Positions 47,823 through 59,120 of a stretch of 64,000 nucleotides of DNA are shown here, piece after piece. A model generated the notes under the pieces. That model worked only from the letters and a program-made list of their open reading frames with translations. It was not told the DNA's origin and searched no databases. Numbering within the stretch: the first letter of the stretch is position 1; each line of letters starts with the position of its first letter. The position numbers were made by a program, and so were the translations under genes. The stretch is from Marthasterias glacialis (lineage: Eukaryota > Echinodermata > Asteroidea > Forcipulatida > Asteriidae), in NCBI GenBank assembly GCA_911728455.2, contig OU452225.1, positions 8,034,106 through 8,098,105 of the forward strand, given 5' to 3'.

Positions 47823-49011
47823 GACCCTTGTGATCCTTCCCCGGGTCAATTTTGACCCAGAACTATTCAGAGTTCAGTATGGTAGCTCGTCCTTTCTAAA
47901 GTAAGCATTCCTGACCAAAACTTTCTTCTTCTTTTTTTTCACATTTTCGGTAGTGTGAGACTTGAACTTGATGCAATATGAATACTGTTTGCGGGCAGCG
48001 GTTTGTGGGAAGCGACCGAGTCGCCAGCCCGACCACTTGTGGCATTTTGGCCAGCGGACCACTAAATTCAATAAATTATCCGTGACCGCATCAATTGTCA
48101 AGCAGTTACACGCGTAAGGCTGGACGTTTCGCACGCCTGTTTGCAAGTTGAAGACAAATTAACTAGTAAGTTTCAAATATTGAATTTCTTGTCTCTTTTC
48201 AGATGGACTGGATGATGGGTATCATATGAAGGTATAATCAAATTATGGAAGATGGCGATAACAATTCCTACGTCGAATGGTAAATATCAAATGCCACTTC
48301 ACAACGAAGGTCTATGGATTTATATTAATAACGAAGTTGTTCAAAAATAATTCTTCCTTCAATTATTCAGATGTATCAGACCCCAACGTATTCGGTCCAA
48401 AACGCTCCCCCCCCCCCCCACCACCACCACCCCACTCCTTTTGGGGCTTTAGAATTATACGGGAACGTATTCAATACGTTCCATTCGAGCCCATTTTATG
48501 AGTCGAATAGCTTAAATTTGAATCGAATAATTTAAGCTCAACAAGTAAGCGCAAAAACTGTATTCGGATAAAGTAAATTACAGTCAGGTATTCGAATACA
48601 TGTCTTTTTTAAAAGTCAAACAGTTATTGGAACATCTCAAATATAATCAAGCTTCACTTTAAAGTAATTGAACTGATGAAAAGAAAACACTTCGTCGATG
48701 AATATTATTAACTGTTATTCGTATTTATAGTGAATTTGTACAACTTCTGTTTTCGACCACATGGCTTAGTATTCGATTGCGTTATGCAACTGACCAATCA
48801 AATAATGACATCGAATACATGAAGTTATGGGGGATAATCCTAATGTACGCCCAGCTTCTTGACTGATCGATCTTCATTTAGTATTCAGATCGTTACGACT
48901 GGAGCGGAGTCTATACATCATTTATGCTATAACCCAACAATGTTTGAATAGCGCATCGAATATATGAATACATGACCCTAATATTCCATGTGACTGGAAA
49001 TGCAAGCCCCG
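47823..49011. other. Non-coding stretch with a possible 29-nt micro-exon
   Basis: 48203-48231 (plus) lies between an excellent acceptor (CTTGTCTCTTTTCAG) and a good donor (AAG then GTATAA). The frame with two leading bases reads GLDDGYHMK and ends in phase 0. Too short to be convincing alone. A C-run near 48407 precedes CCACCACC repeats. Confidence 0.25.
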
Positions 49012-49110
49012 TAGTCTGGCTCCCTGACCAAAGATTCCCTGACGATTCTTGTTAAAAATCCTAAAATCGACAGAAAATAGTCTGAGATTTTGGGGTCTGG
49101 GAACCAGACT
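49012..49110. mobile_element. TAGTCTGG element, miniature form
   Basis: A 99-bp element consisting of little more than the two ends of the 496-bp element at 44886: TAGTCTGGCTCCCTGACC on the left and GGTCTGGGAACCAGACT on the right, joined near TTAAAAATC/CTAAAATCGACAG. Perfect direct repeats GCAAGCCCCG flank it (49002-49011 and 49111-49120). Confidence 0.88.
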
Positions 49111-49120
49111 GCAAGCCCCG

Positions 49121-49849
49121 TGCCTAGTTTTGAACGTTGACACACTAGAGTGTGCGATTTTGTTCTCTTCACACGAAAAGTCACACAGGCGGTTCCAAAA
49201 TTATTCACTAAAGATAGGTTACGCACGAGACTTCGGCCATACACAGTGTTTTGTGTGTGAATGTTTTTGTCACAATTTATATATATATATATATTAAACA
49301 GCGGTTCATTCCAGCTATCAGGCGAAAAGGCGTCTGCCTTGCTCAACCATAGAATGAGCAGAAATAGCTACTGATTTTGTTCTTCTCTTTATTTGAAGTT
49401 GCCAATCACAAGGCCCTACAAAGACCATTCAAGGTGAGGTCTAAAAAAAGGGGGCGGGGTGGGGGACAAAAGAAGAGGGAATCAAAAAGCAGAAAGATGC
49501 GCATTGATATTGCCTTTGAATTGGGACAGTTTATAAGAGGCAGGGAAGCAGAAACGGTAACCCTTGGCAGCCATTGGTTTACTTATTATCTTTGAATCAA
49601 GATAAAACAGTTACGGAAGCCCACAATTGCCATCCATGTTGCCAAAACTTGAGGTGGTCAACGCACGTAGCTCACTTTTCCTATCTTGGGAACACGGAGT
49701 TCAACTTAAATGACGCAGCGTGGGAATTCGCTTTTCAACGTTTGCAAAATAAAGGAAAATGGAACTCCGTGCACCTGTGTCTTTTAGAGACAGACTTGCT
49801 TTCGACTCTTGACAGTATTTCAGGCGGAATCTTTATTCCCTAGAGGTAC
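49121..49849. other. Non-coding stretch with a possible 35-nt exon
   Basis: 49399-49433 (plus) follows an acceptor-like CTTCTCTTTATTTGAAG and precedes GTGAGG. In phase 0 it reads LPITRPYKDHS, which would follow on from 48203-48231 without a frame break. Speculative. The plus frame at 49574-49843 has no motif. Confidence 0.25.
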
Positions 49850-50075
49850 TGGTACGAACTTTATAATCGCTGAGCTTGCGGATTGAATCTGTTATTCTTT
49901 TCTTCTTTTTTTTTCGATAATCACCAATCCTGTGCAATGCGCGGTATTCCTCCACATGCACGTACGATGCGCAACGATGTGTGTGAACGACTTTGTGACT
50001 CCCTCCGCGCAATATAGACAAAGCGGGTAACAAAAAAACACACCATGTTTATTATTCAGTAGATATCTTGGACGT
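49850..50075. repeat. Dispersed repeat, relatives at 42.5 and 56.4 kb
   Basis: TTATAATCGCTGAGCTTGCG (49861) matches TTATAATCAGTGAGCTTTCC at about 56489, followed in both by GATTGAAT. TTTTTCGATAATCACCAATCC matches 42614. Element limits unknown. Confidence 0.55.
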
Positions 50076-50769
50076 TGGAGTGCAGTCCATGTTTCAGGCT
50101 CCTACCATATGTCAAGACTTCATTAGGTGCCAATTTAACAGTTAGATTCCACAATACCAAGCAATCGCGCGAAGGAAATATGTCGCAAATGACATCAAAA
50201 CAGAATCTGCATTGCAAATTGGCGGATTTACCACGCTAATTTGGAGAAATCGTGTCACACGCTGGCGTGGCGACCGAAGAAACAGACTGAGACAAGCAGT
50301 TAAACGCTCCCATGACATGACCATGGAGTGAGCACTATCATTTGAGCAAGTCCGGACAGGACTGGGGGGAGAGATCAACCACAAGCCATCTCAAAAAATG
50401 AAGGGAAAAGTAAAAAATTGAGTGACAAAATACAATGAAATTTTCAAAAGATATGGTTTGTGGAACTTCTTCCTTTGAGACGCTTCTGACGTCACGACCT
50501 TGATCTTCTTTTGGATAGATTCATGACAGTGTCACGAAAGACTTATTTTTATATTTTCAAATTAATTTTCGGTTGGTTATGGGATTATTCTATGCTGTTG
50601 TGCATGTGTTTGTATCAGGTCTTTATATATGTTTCACAATCATTTCGCTGTTATGGAATATTTACTGCACTCTGACCATTACCGCTTATAGTTTCAAAGT
50701 TGGTTATATTATTTTTTGGTTTCCATCTGGGGGTTGTTCTCCTTTTTTCTTGTTCTTCCCTTTTTTTTC
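50076..50769. other. Non-coding stretch, no gene seen
   Basis: The hydrophobic plus frame at 50573 runs into the CTTT array and is not supported as a gene. Confidence 0.5.
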
Positions 50770-50892
<123 letters not shown>

Positions 50893-52418
50893 TTTTTTAC
50901 CACAAGGTGCGAACTTTAATGCGAACAAAAAAGAGAAGCTTTGGTCTGTTAAAACAATGAATAAAAATTAACGATTACTACTGCACGAAGAGCCAGGGGA
51001 ATGTGGTGGCAGGTAAGATGGAGCAACACCGGTCTTTCTTTCGTTTATAATATTGCTGTATGCAATCTTATTTTCACACTGCCATTTTGTTTTCAAACCG
51101 CCGTTTTGTTTTCAAACCGCCATTTTATGTTGCCCACATAATATATTAGCACGAACACCAGTACAAAAAGGGAAAAAAACATAACAACCCTCTTACACTG
51201 ACATCGCAATTAAAAGGTTACTTAAAACCCACACAAAATTGAAACATAAATAAATTTTGTTAAAACAGCTCGAGAAAATAAACATAAACACCGATAAATT
51301 TATGCATGAACTTCATCTCGACTCGTCAAGATCGCCAAACCGTCTGTGATATCTTCCCGAAGCATCTACAAACCACACACAGCTCCGAGGCTGCACACGA
51401 TGTGTCGACACACAGAGAGCGTTTTCTTCAAATCCTCCACAGGGATTCCTTTATCTTACTGCGCCACTTCAGTAGACCCAAAATAATTAGACAGCACCAT
51501 CCCCCCTTTCTCCCAATCCCCTTCCCCCTCACAAAAAAGTAACCATGATAATAGTTACTATATTTATAAACAAAAAATACAACGGGCTTCGCGGTAGGCC
51601 AAGCATGAAACAACGCCACTTTGTATACCTGAGATACAATTCATGCTATGCATGACTGGTCAGAAAACACAACCTTGCAATCTTTTTCCTCACAACTAAA
51701 ACTGACTACGCCAAAACCGGTATTATTATTATTATCATCATTATCATTACTATGCTATCGACTAATTAATTTCACTGTGGCGCTTCACAAAGGCAAGAAT
51801 GACTATTTTTTTGTTAGAATGGTATAGAGGAAGAGGCATCTGCGAAAACGAGCGCTCTCAAACAACGTACGCGTACTACCCGAAACAATTCCACTGTGAC
51901 CTCGCCGTGGATTAGCAATCGGCGCCATAAAAAAGCCGTACCCGTGAACTAAGGTTGTTGACGCCGCAAGAGAGAAAAGACAGATAATAAAAAATACTGC
52001 GACAGCGGGAGAGAACACAACGTAGAAGGTTTAGAAAGACACTCAAAATCTGTGAAGTTGGGTAATATCAAACAACGTTTTGCTTGATGCCTCATAAACA
52101 ATTCCATACCGCTCGTGTGAACCAAGGTTGTTCTTATCGCTACAGAGAAAACAAAATTACTGAAGCACTTCCAACAGTTTTTATGTTTCAAATCAATACA
52201 ATTTGAACCAAACACAAAAAGTAACACACGTCTGTGTTAACAGCTCTGCGGACATCCCAGCGTTTTGTGTTAATTAAGAAAGTAAATTCTTAAAAACACT
52301 TGTTTTCAGAGCGGATTTTTGCTCCAAGCGATCTCTACAAATAAACTATATTCAGTTTTAGACGATGCGTTCACAAGAAAAAAAATAACATTGTATAATT
52401 CGTGAAAACATTGTTTGG
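50893..52418. other. Non-coding stretch, short tandem words
   Basis: About 51080-51126 holds direct repeats of TTTTGTTTTCAAACCGCC. TTATTA/TCATTA low complexity at 51721-51750. No gene supported. Confidence 0.5.
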
Positions 52419-52735
52419 ATGTAAGTCCAGTTACAGTCTCCAGACCTGACAATATGTGGATGTTTGCAAAGAAAAGTTCACAGAATGTTATGAGACCACA
52501 AGTTGCGACGATGTAAGTCCACAAAATGTCCAAATACCTTACAACGTGTAGATGCGTGTATAATATAAAGTCAACACAATGTCTACGACCTTACCACGGG
52601 TGGATAATGTGTCAATTCCACACAATGTTTCAAGACCTCACGTTGTTGTGTGGATATGTGTAAAGTCCACAAAGTCTATAAGACCTTACAATATGTAGAT
52701 GTGAACGTGAATTCTACATAATGTCCCCAAGACCC
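52419..52735. repeat. Degenerate tandem repeat, period about 50 bp
   Basis: Five to six diverged units with the order GTCCACAAAATGTC, AAGACCTTACAA, GTGTGGATGTGT. The spacing varies between units, so it is an old array. Confidence 0.7.
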
Positions 52736-53042
52736 TAGATGGCGGTGTCTAACTCATTGAAACCGTGGTCTTCAATAAAAAGGATCAGGTTGTTTTGACA
52801 GAGCAAGGAATTTCTCGTTTTGTTTTCGTGTACAAAACCAATGGAGACGTCGCTACACAAAATAGTAAAAGGAGAAGTCCTCGATTTATTGGGTCGACAA
52901 ACGTGTGCTTATTGGACGAGTGTAAAAGATCACATTGATTATTACAAGAGCCTACATTACACTTGGTATGCACTCCTCAAACTCAGTGGTTCGCTCTAAT
53001 GTACAGTAATTTATTCGTCTAGGTTGAAAGTGAGATGTGTTG
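52736..53042. other. Non-coding stretch, no gene seen
   Basis: Nothing recognised. Confidence 0.5.
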
Positions 53043-53364
53043 CCTAATCCTGTCGGTACGTCATTGCGTCACATGCGCGCGCATCTGATGCACGCCCAAA
53101 GTGATCGCTACTTCCGGTTCCAAAACTTGCATTACGTTTGTGTGTAATTTTACCGAAAATCACACATTTCATTGTTCAAAGGCATTGCGCAAGACAGAAA
53201 GCTATACTTAGGCTGAGAAGACCTCGAGTCTTAAAAACATAAATCCTAATACAAAAACCAGCTCAGTGCAATTCCTATAGGCTGCTCGCAATCGGTTAGA
53301 GCCAGTCTGAGTGAGGTGGGCGTGGCTTACAGTGGAATTACGTCACACTTACCAACAGGATAGG
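53043..53364. mobile_element. Probable TIR element of about 322 bp
   Basis: Left end CCTAATCCTGTCGGTACGTC; the right end reverse-complements to CCTATCCTGTTGGTAAGTG. The match is about 15 of 17 with one gap, followed by GACG-type words in both. The interior is non-coding. No clear target duplication. Confidence 0.5.
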
Positions 53365-54681
53365 TTCGAAAACAAAGGCTAATTTCGGAGGGGGCGGTTC
53401 CCGCTGAGAGACTTAAAACGTTGGTTTCATGACGTGTTGCGCGTGTAAATTAAATCACTACGTGTACCGTGCATGTCACTATACCGTTAACGTCAATTAA
53501 CTTACGCCACTGCATAAACTACAACAGTGAGTACAGAAAAGAGAGGGGGGAAAACTCACCCTTATAAAAAAAAGGATGAATTGTTCTAGCCTTGAATATG
53601 ACCAAGGAAAATTGGCGCCAAATCGGGCATTATTGACGTTTTCAGGTTGTCAGGTTTCCCGCTTTGATGAGACGCTAATATTTCCAGAGATGACACGCGC
53701 TCGATTCTCGTAAATTAATTGCTATTTGGAGCAATTCTATGCCAGATTATTATTTGGATAAGCAGCACGGGCACTTCATTTGTTTTGTGTATCAATTTAA
53801 ATTACAGAACAAGTATTGAAGCAGCAGGACAGAGTGATCATAGAGGTAGGCCTAGTTATATTTTATATTAAAATCTATATTTTTCATAGTTTTGATTGGC
53901 GAGTGTAAGCACTCTCAACCAATCTTTGTAGGAGTCATAATACAAAATATAAAAAACATATTTAACATCTTGCTGTTTATATCACATCATTCTTATTATA
54001 ATTCCAGTAGAAAAAACGAGTAGTTAGGGCAACCCGACTGTACTCCTTTGAATGGTTACTTTATCAGGTGTTGAACTTGGGTGATAGACCTTTCTTTTGC
54101 AACGTCACAACCCGACTGTTGGCCAACCAATTAGGAAAACCTACGGGGCCATTGATGCAATTAAAGCAAAAACAGATCATCACAGTTTGAGAAAATTTTG
54201 CACATATTCCAAAATAGTGTAGAATTTGTTGGGAAAACAAACCAACCCATATTGGGATGTACTTTCTTTAATTAGAAAGGTTGCACAATAATGTTGAATT
54301 TGGTCACAACGTCTGTCAACAAGATTTGAACGTTTTGCTACATTTGGCCGTCCATGCCAACCAGCGGTTTATTAACAAAGTTAACGTCTAAACTTAAAGA
54401 TGTTTAACGAGAATAAATAAAGAAACAAACTAACAATCATCCAAACATCACTCACATTTGAGTTGGTTTTTTTGGTAGATAGTGCGATGGTTGAAATGGA
54501 TATTTGCCCGTCCTCAAACAACGCTCCTTCGCTCGGGCCTACCTCTTCCCTCCCCGACCCTACCCCCGTGGAGTCAACAGGCCGGGCTAAACCAACGGAC
54601 AAACAAACAGATGGACACACGGTTCCAATCCACATTTTAATCGCTTACCTCTTCCCATGGACACGAGTGTACATTGACGTG
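53365..54681. other. Non-coding stretch, no gene seen
   Basis: A GTGATAGACC word at about 54081 resembles the end of the element at 31443. The plus frame that opens at 54463 runs into the peptide candidate below, but its first part has low-complexity Pro/Ser/Thr composition. Confidence 0.45.
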
Positions 54682-54795
54682 ATGAAAACAGCAATTGTGC
54701 TGCTTGGCGTCGCTTTTGTGGGGGCACTTGGTATTGTGGCACCACGTTTTCGCCGCCGCTCCAGTTCTGCGTATAAGAAAAAATATATCAAGTGA
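54682..54795 (+). CDS. Candidate small secreted basic peptide or signal-peptide exon
   Basis: A 37-codon frame from an ATG with G at -3 (GACGTGATGA). The first 20 residues form a textbook signal peptide: MKTA start, hydrophobic core IVLLGVAFVGALGIV, small residues before a likely cleavage. The remainder is strongly basic (RFRRR, then KKK and a final K), with a net charge of about +8 and an SSS linker. It ends at TGA. Alternatively CAA followed by GTGAAA near 54791 could be a splice donor, making this a first coding exon. The ATG is in frame with a longer frame from 54463, but the start at 54682 is favoured by the signal peptide. I recognise no family. A basic secreted peptide could be a host-defence peptide or a prohormone start; neither is shown. 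Confidence 0.33.
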   Translation: MKTAIVLLGVAFVGALGIVAPRFRRRSSSAYKKKYIK

Positions 54796-55540
54796 AAAAA
54801 AAAAACATCACCCACATCGCTGTCCCTAATTAGTTTGTTTAATTAGTATTGGCGTCGCCACCAGTGTTTAAAGGAACAAATTCATAAAACGAGCGGCAGC
54901 ATGATTTTTGTGGGTGCGAGCAAACACAGGTTGGGCATTTCACATGGTGGGTGATTATAGAGTGCGGCCCCCAAGACAAACCTAAGACAAAGGTCAACTT
55001 CCAAGACAACAAATATTGCTTGTTAAATTTCTTCGCTAAGCAAGAAATTAGCGGGCCACCAGTCACAACAATGTTAGCTATGTGGCATTTTGATTGGTAA
55101 CCTTTTTTTCTGCTGAGCCAATTCAATGCTTAGCAAATGATCGTGAAATTAAGTCCAGGTCAGAATTGAGTTTTATCAAGATGGAGCAATCCTTTACTTC
55201 TCCCATTCAACCCATTATGAGTTACCAAATCGAGGCTTGGGGGAAGTTAGTCTGGTCACTGTACATTGAGGCGAGGGTTTTCATTGTATTATTATGAAAA
55301 GAAATTGTTCAAACTAAAAACACACATCACAGTCAGCAGATTGATTTACGTATAAATCTACATTTGAGTCAATTAAAAAAAAATTCCCAAATTACTTATT
55401 GAATACAAGACAATCATTTTTTTAAACCAAGTAAAGTCAAAGGGATGCTGGCAAAATACAGGTCTAGTATCCCGAAGCTAAGCCTCAGGTAACTAAGCCG
55501 TATTTGTGTTTGTTAGGTCAGTTCCCCGTGTCAAACTGAC
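54796..55540. other. Non-coding stretch, fragments of a GCTTAGCA-type repeat
   Basis: 55020-55160 carries CGCTAAGCAAGAAATTAGC, ACCAGTCACAA and TGCTTAGCAAATGATCGTG, words that resemble the family of the element at 56834. The 95-codon minus frame lies within this repeat-like sequence. Confidence 0.45.
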
Positions 55541-55685
55541 CAGGGTCGACAAAGAGCTAAGATTGATCTTAAGTGCAAATCAATCTTAAGTGCTAAGCAA
55601 AGTGTGATGTCACAATACAAATCACTATGGTGATACTGACAACTCATCTCAAGATGAATCTTAGTGCTGAGTGAAATCGACCCCT
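55541..55685. mobile_element. GGGTCGA-ended foldback MITE
   Basis: Left end CAGGGTCGACAAAGAGCTAAG; the right end reverse-complements to AGGGGTCGATTTCACTCAGC then ACTAAGATTCATC. An internal small duplication of AATCTTAAGTGC lies near 55580. Non-coding. MITEs with GGGTCGATTTCAC-type ends are common, to my knowledge, in marine invertebrate genomes. Confidence 0.7.
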
Positions 55686-56833
55686 GGAGTTTCGGACTTT
55701 AAGACAAAGGTCATAACGGGGTTACCGAATCAGCAGAACCTAATGTCACGGCGAGAGACTCCTTAACTCAGGCGGTAGCAATGAGAGTGTTGAAAGTTGA
55801 TAACTTCGCGGTCATTTTAGACACAGCTTCATTACTACATGGTTAAATCAATGAAGACAGTATAGACAGACCACCATTAACATTTATTTACAAAAAGAGT
55901 GACATTTACATTCCAGGGCCTTTCTGACAGGCGAGATACTACACTGCTCATATTGGAAATGTTACATTTTGAGTCATAATTTCTACATAAATAAATCAAG
56001 AGCTATAAAAAATAAGTTACAGCTGAACCAGTTTTGAGATGTGCCCCGCTTTCATCATATCAAAAGTCGATACAAATCAGACAGTTCAATCTCCACAAAA
56101 ATATAAGATTTGATGTTTCCTTCCATAGGGCTGTGTATACAAATCCTGCCTGCAGGAAGTCCAGGTTCTATGGCTCTTTTGTAAACATGTGATGTCACAG
56201 GTCACCTGGCTTATAAGTCATTGCTTTATGAAAGGGTAAACAAATTCAAATCCCCTTAATTCGTTTTGAAAAAAAAAATCACCATGCAACCAAAATGTGA
56301 CAACTTCATTGAGTTTGGTGGTCACTTTTTATAAAGGAAAATTTGTGCAAGTTCACGCCGGGTTTATTTCGATTGCAACAATCGCAATAATTAGCGGTGG
56401 CGATCTTGAGGGGGTCTTCAAGTGCTATTTCTCCCCTTCAATAGCACTTCAGATGGACAGAATTCTCCGGAGAACTGCCTCTATCGTTATAATCAGTGAG
56501 CTTTCCGATTGAATTAATTACAGCTCTGCACTCTGTCTTGGAACATAAAACTCGAGTCATTGAAATCACTTTGGGTAATGTAGCGTGAGTCACCGTAGAA
56601 AACTGACCTTTATTATTCATTTTTTTTTTATAGTATTTTATACACAGCGTCTATTCGCGTTTGATAACTTGATTTCTCGATAGCGGCTAACTGGCCTGGG
56701 TGTTATTTGCCAATCAATTGGATAGCTTTGATGTAGTCAGAAGGGATATCGATCGCTTAAGGACTTCAGTTATGGATGTGTAAATACATACAAGACATTG
56801 GCCATGCCTTTTACGACACCCGGGAAAGTCTCA
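55686..56833. other. Non-coding stretch with a dispersed repeat
   Basis: 56440-56520 is related to 49850-49900 (TTATAATC, GTGAGCTTTCCGATTGAAT). Otherwise nothing supported. Confidence 0.5.
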
Positions 56834-57034
56834 CAGGGGTCCAATTTCACAGAGCTGCTTAGGCACACACACACAAAGCAGCTAAGCACAACACAATTAT
56901 GCTTACCAGAATAAGGTTATACCAGCCAAAATACCATCTAATATGTACCGTTTGTGCCTGGTATAATGATCAGTTTTGCTTAGCAGAAAATTGTGAAGTT
57001 CTGTTTGCTGCTTAAGCAGCTCCATTGGGCCCAG
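56834..57034. mobile_element. GGGTCCAATTTCAC-ended foldback MITE
   Basis: Left end CAGGGGTCCAATTTCACAG followed by AGCTGCTTA; right end TAAGCAGCTCCATTGGGCCCAG, its inverted counterpart. A second, partial copy of the interior (GGTTACCAGCCAAAATAC) follows at about 57093-57111, repeating GGTTATACCAGCCAAAATACC at about 56913-56934. Non-coding. Confidence 0.7.
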
Positions 57035-58740
57035 TTGGTTAATACTACACAGTTCAAAGTGGCAAAGCCGAGCTTTGCTCAGCAAAAAAAAAAAGGTTAC
57101 CAGCCAAAATACAACGATAATACTTGTGACTGGTATACTCTATTGGTTCTCGCATAGAAGGCAAGTACATTATCAAATAATTCCAATCCTCCAGTCTGAA
57201 GTCTCAAAACTTACTTAAAGTTCATACCAGAACCAATCTCCTAGATAAGTATTCCCATCAGAAATACTGTCAAGTCGAGAACATAGGATTTGCAGTCACC
57301 AAATCACTAATGCTCATTTCGATTGTCACAAACCGAAGAAAGCCTGATAGGATCGATTCACAAATTAGTTTTTTTTTTTTTTTTTTTTTTGTATACCACT
57401 TTTCGTTGTTTGCAATAAACCTGACCACCAAATTTGAAAAAAAAAAATCAAGAAAAATTGTTGTATATATTTAATTGGATCCACTTTTAGACTTTACCGT
57501 TAACAACTCACGAAACAGCCATAATGTTTTGGAACGGCAGACGTTACAAACCTTTTTCATAAAAGACATTTTTGGTTTGGATCACAAACCCCCATCCCAG
57601 ACTTGACAGCCCAGCCATTTTTTAATGTCAACACATTAAGGAGTAGTTAAAGCTCGCCGTTGTCCAACCTCCTCCAATATCAAGGAGGCCTATCACGCAA
57701 AGCAAACAATGGAAGACTCTTCAATTAATGCAAATCCCCCGTGGGTTGTCTAACCCAGGGTTCTGAAGACTGTTTGTTTTTCCGCTCCACCGAGATGACT
57801 TTGTCCGTCTCGAATGCGTGAATCAATACTGACTGTTAGCCCCGCAGACGACGTGACCTTCAAACGCGACTGCCTTATATTTCCCTCAAGCCACAACCAG
57901 TCCCCGATTAATTAAACACATTTTTAAATAACAGAAGGCGTGGTCGCTGGAGGTATACGGTGGCTCAGAGGGAACATCGATAATTGCTTGTTTCATTCAA
58001 GAGCACGATCGTATTGTTTCATCGTCACTGGCACAAGTGACCAGTGACGTCACCTTACGCAGCACCAATTTCAATCCAAAATTTCTATACCGGTATGATC
58101 ACCTATACAATAGCAACCTTTATAATAACCTAATAACCTATAATAATATCAGTGTGTCGAAGCCTAGGCCTATCCCAAGTAGGAATCGTCATGTGTGCTT
58201 TACATAGGTAATGTACACACTGAACTGAAGTGTAACTCTACCAAGGCTACGCCTAGGCCCAGACCACGTAAGCAAGTATGCAGATCTAGTAATAAGTCTT
58301 TGTATTGTGTTCTATCTTGTTTTTGTAATCTATGTAGTAGAAAAGCCATACAAAACAAAACAATAGAACTATTTCGTTACCACAACATTAGAGGTTTCTT
58401 CTTGGCTGTCTATGTTGGTGTCAGTTTGTGCTGAGTATTTGTTGGTTTCATTGCTAAGAATCATTGAAAATGAACAACTGATTGAGGATGCAGTTTGTGT
58501 AGTTGTCGCTTCAAGTTCATTCAGATGTCAGTACCATATTTTTTAAATACAATACGTCGTGAAAATTGGGGGAAATGTATTTTTGAACGTCACCATTTAC
58601 CATGCTCAATCTATTCTTCAACAAATGCACCATTCTACAAGCCGGTTAAAATTTCAGGTGGTTATGCCTGTGGAGAGAACGCCGAATCAAAAGCTTACGT
58701 TTTAGTCAGAAATGTTGTGCTTCATTTCGAATTTGGGGTG
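57035..58740. other. Non-coding stretch, T22 run at 57369-57390
   Basis: No supported gene. Two plus frames (58195-58434 and 58495-58752) lack motifs. The second runs into the duplicated unit below. Confidence 0.45.
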
Positions 58741-59120
58741 CAATCGAATTAAGCGTTTGGTGACTATTTCAGACGGAGACATCTCAGAACAATTGCTACA
58801 TGTATCGACACCATGTAAGGAAAGCTTCGTTTTGAAGTGGTTTATACAATGATCACTGCGTAACATGTACCACAGCTTTAAAACGAAGTTCAGGTGTTCT
58901 TCATCGCCCGCTTTAGAGCTAGCTACTAGTCAATCGAATTAAGCGTTTGGTGACTATTTCAGACGGAGACATCTCAGAACAATTGCTACATGTATCGACA
59001 CCATGTAAGGAAAGCTTCGTTTTGAAGTGGTTTATACAATGATCACTGCGTAACATGTACCACAGCTTTAAAACGAAGTTCAGGTGTTCTTCATCGCCCG
59101 CTTTAGAGCTAGCTACAAGT
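58741..59120. repeat. 190-bp tandem duplication, 189/190 identical
   Basis: 58741-58930 and 58931-59120 differ at one base only (58927 T, 59117 A). Each copy contains an imperfect inverted pair (GCTTCGTTTTGAAGTGGT against ACAGCTTTAAAACGAAGT) around a 26-base loop, and two ACATGTA words. A recent unequal exchange or an assembly artefact are both possible. Confidence 0.97.
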
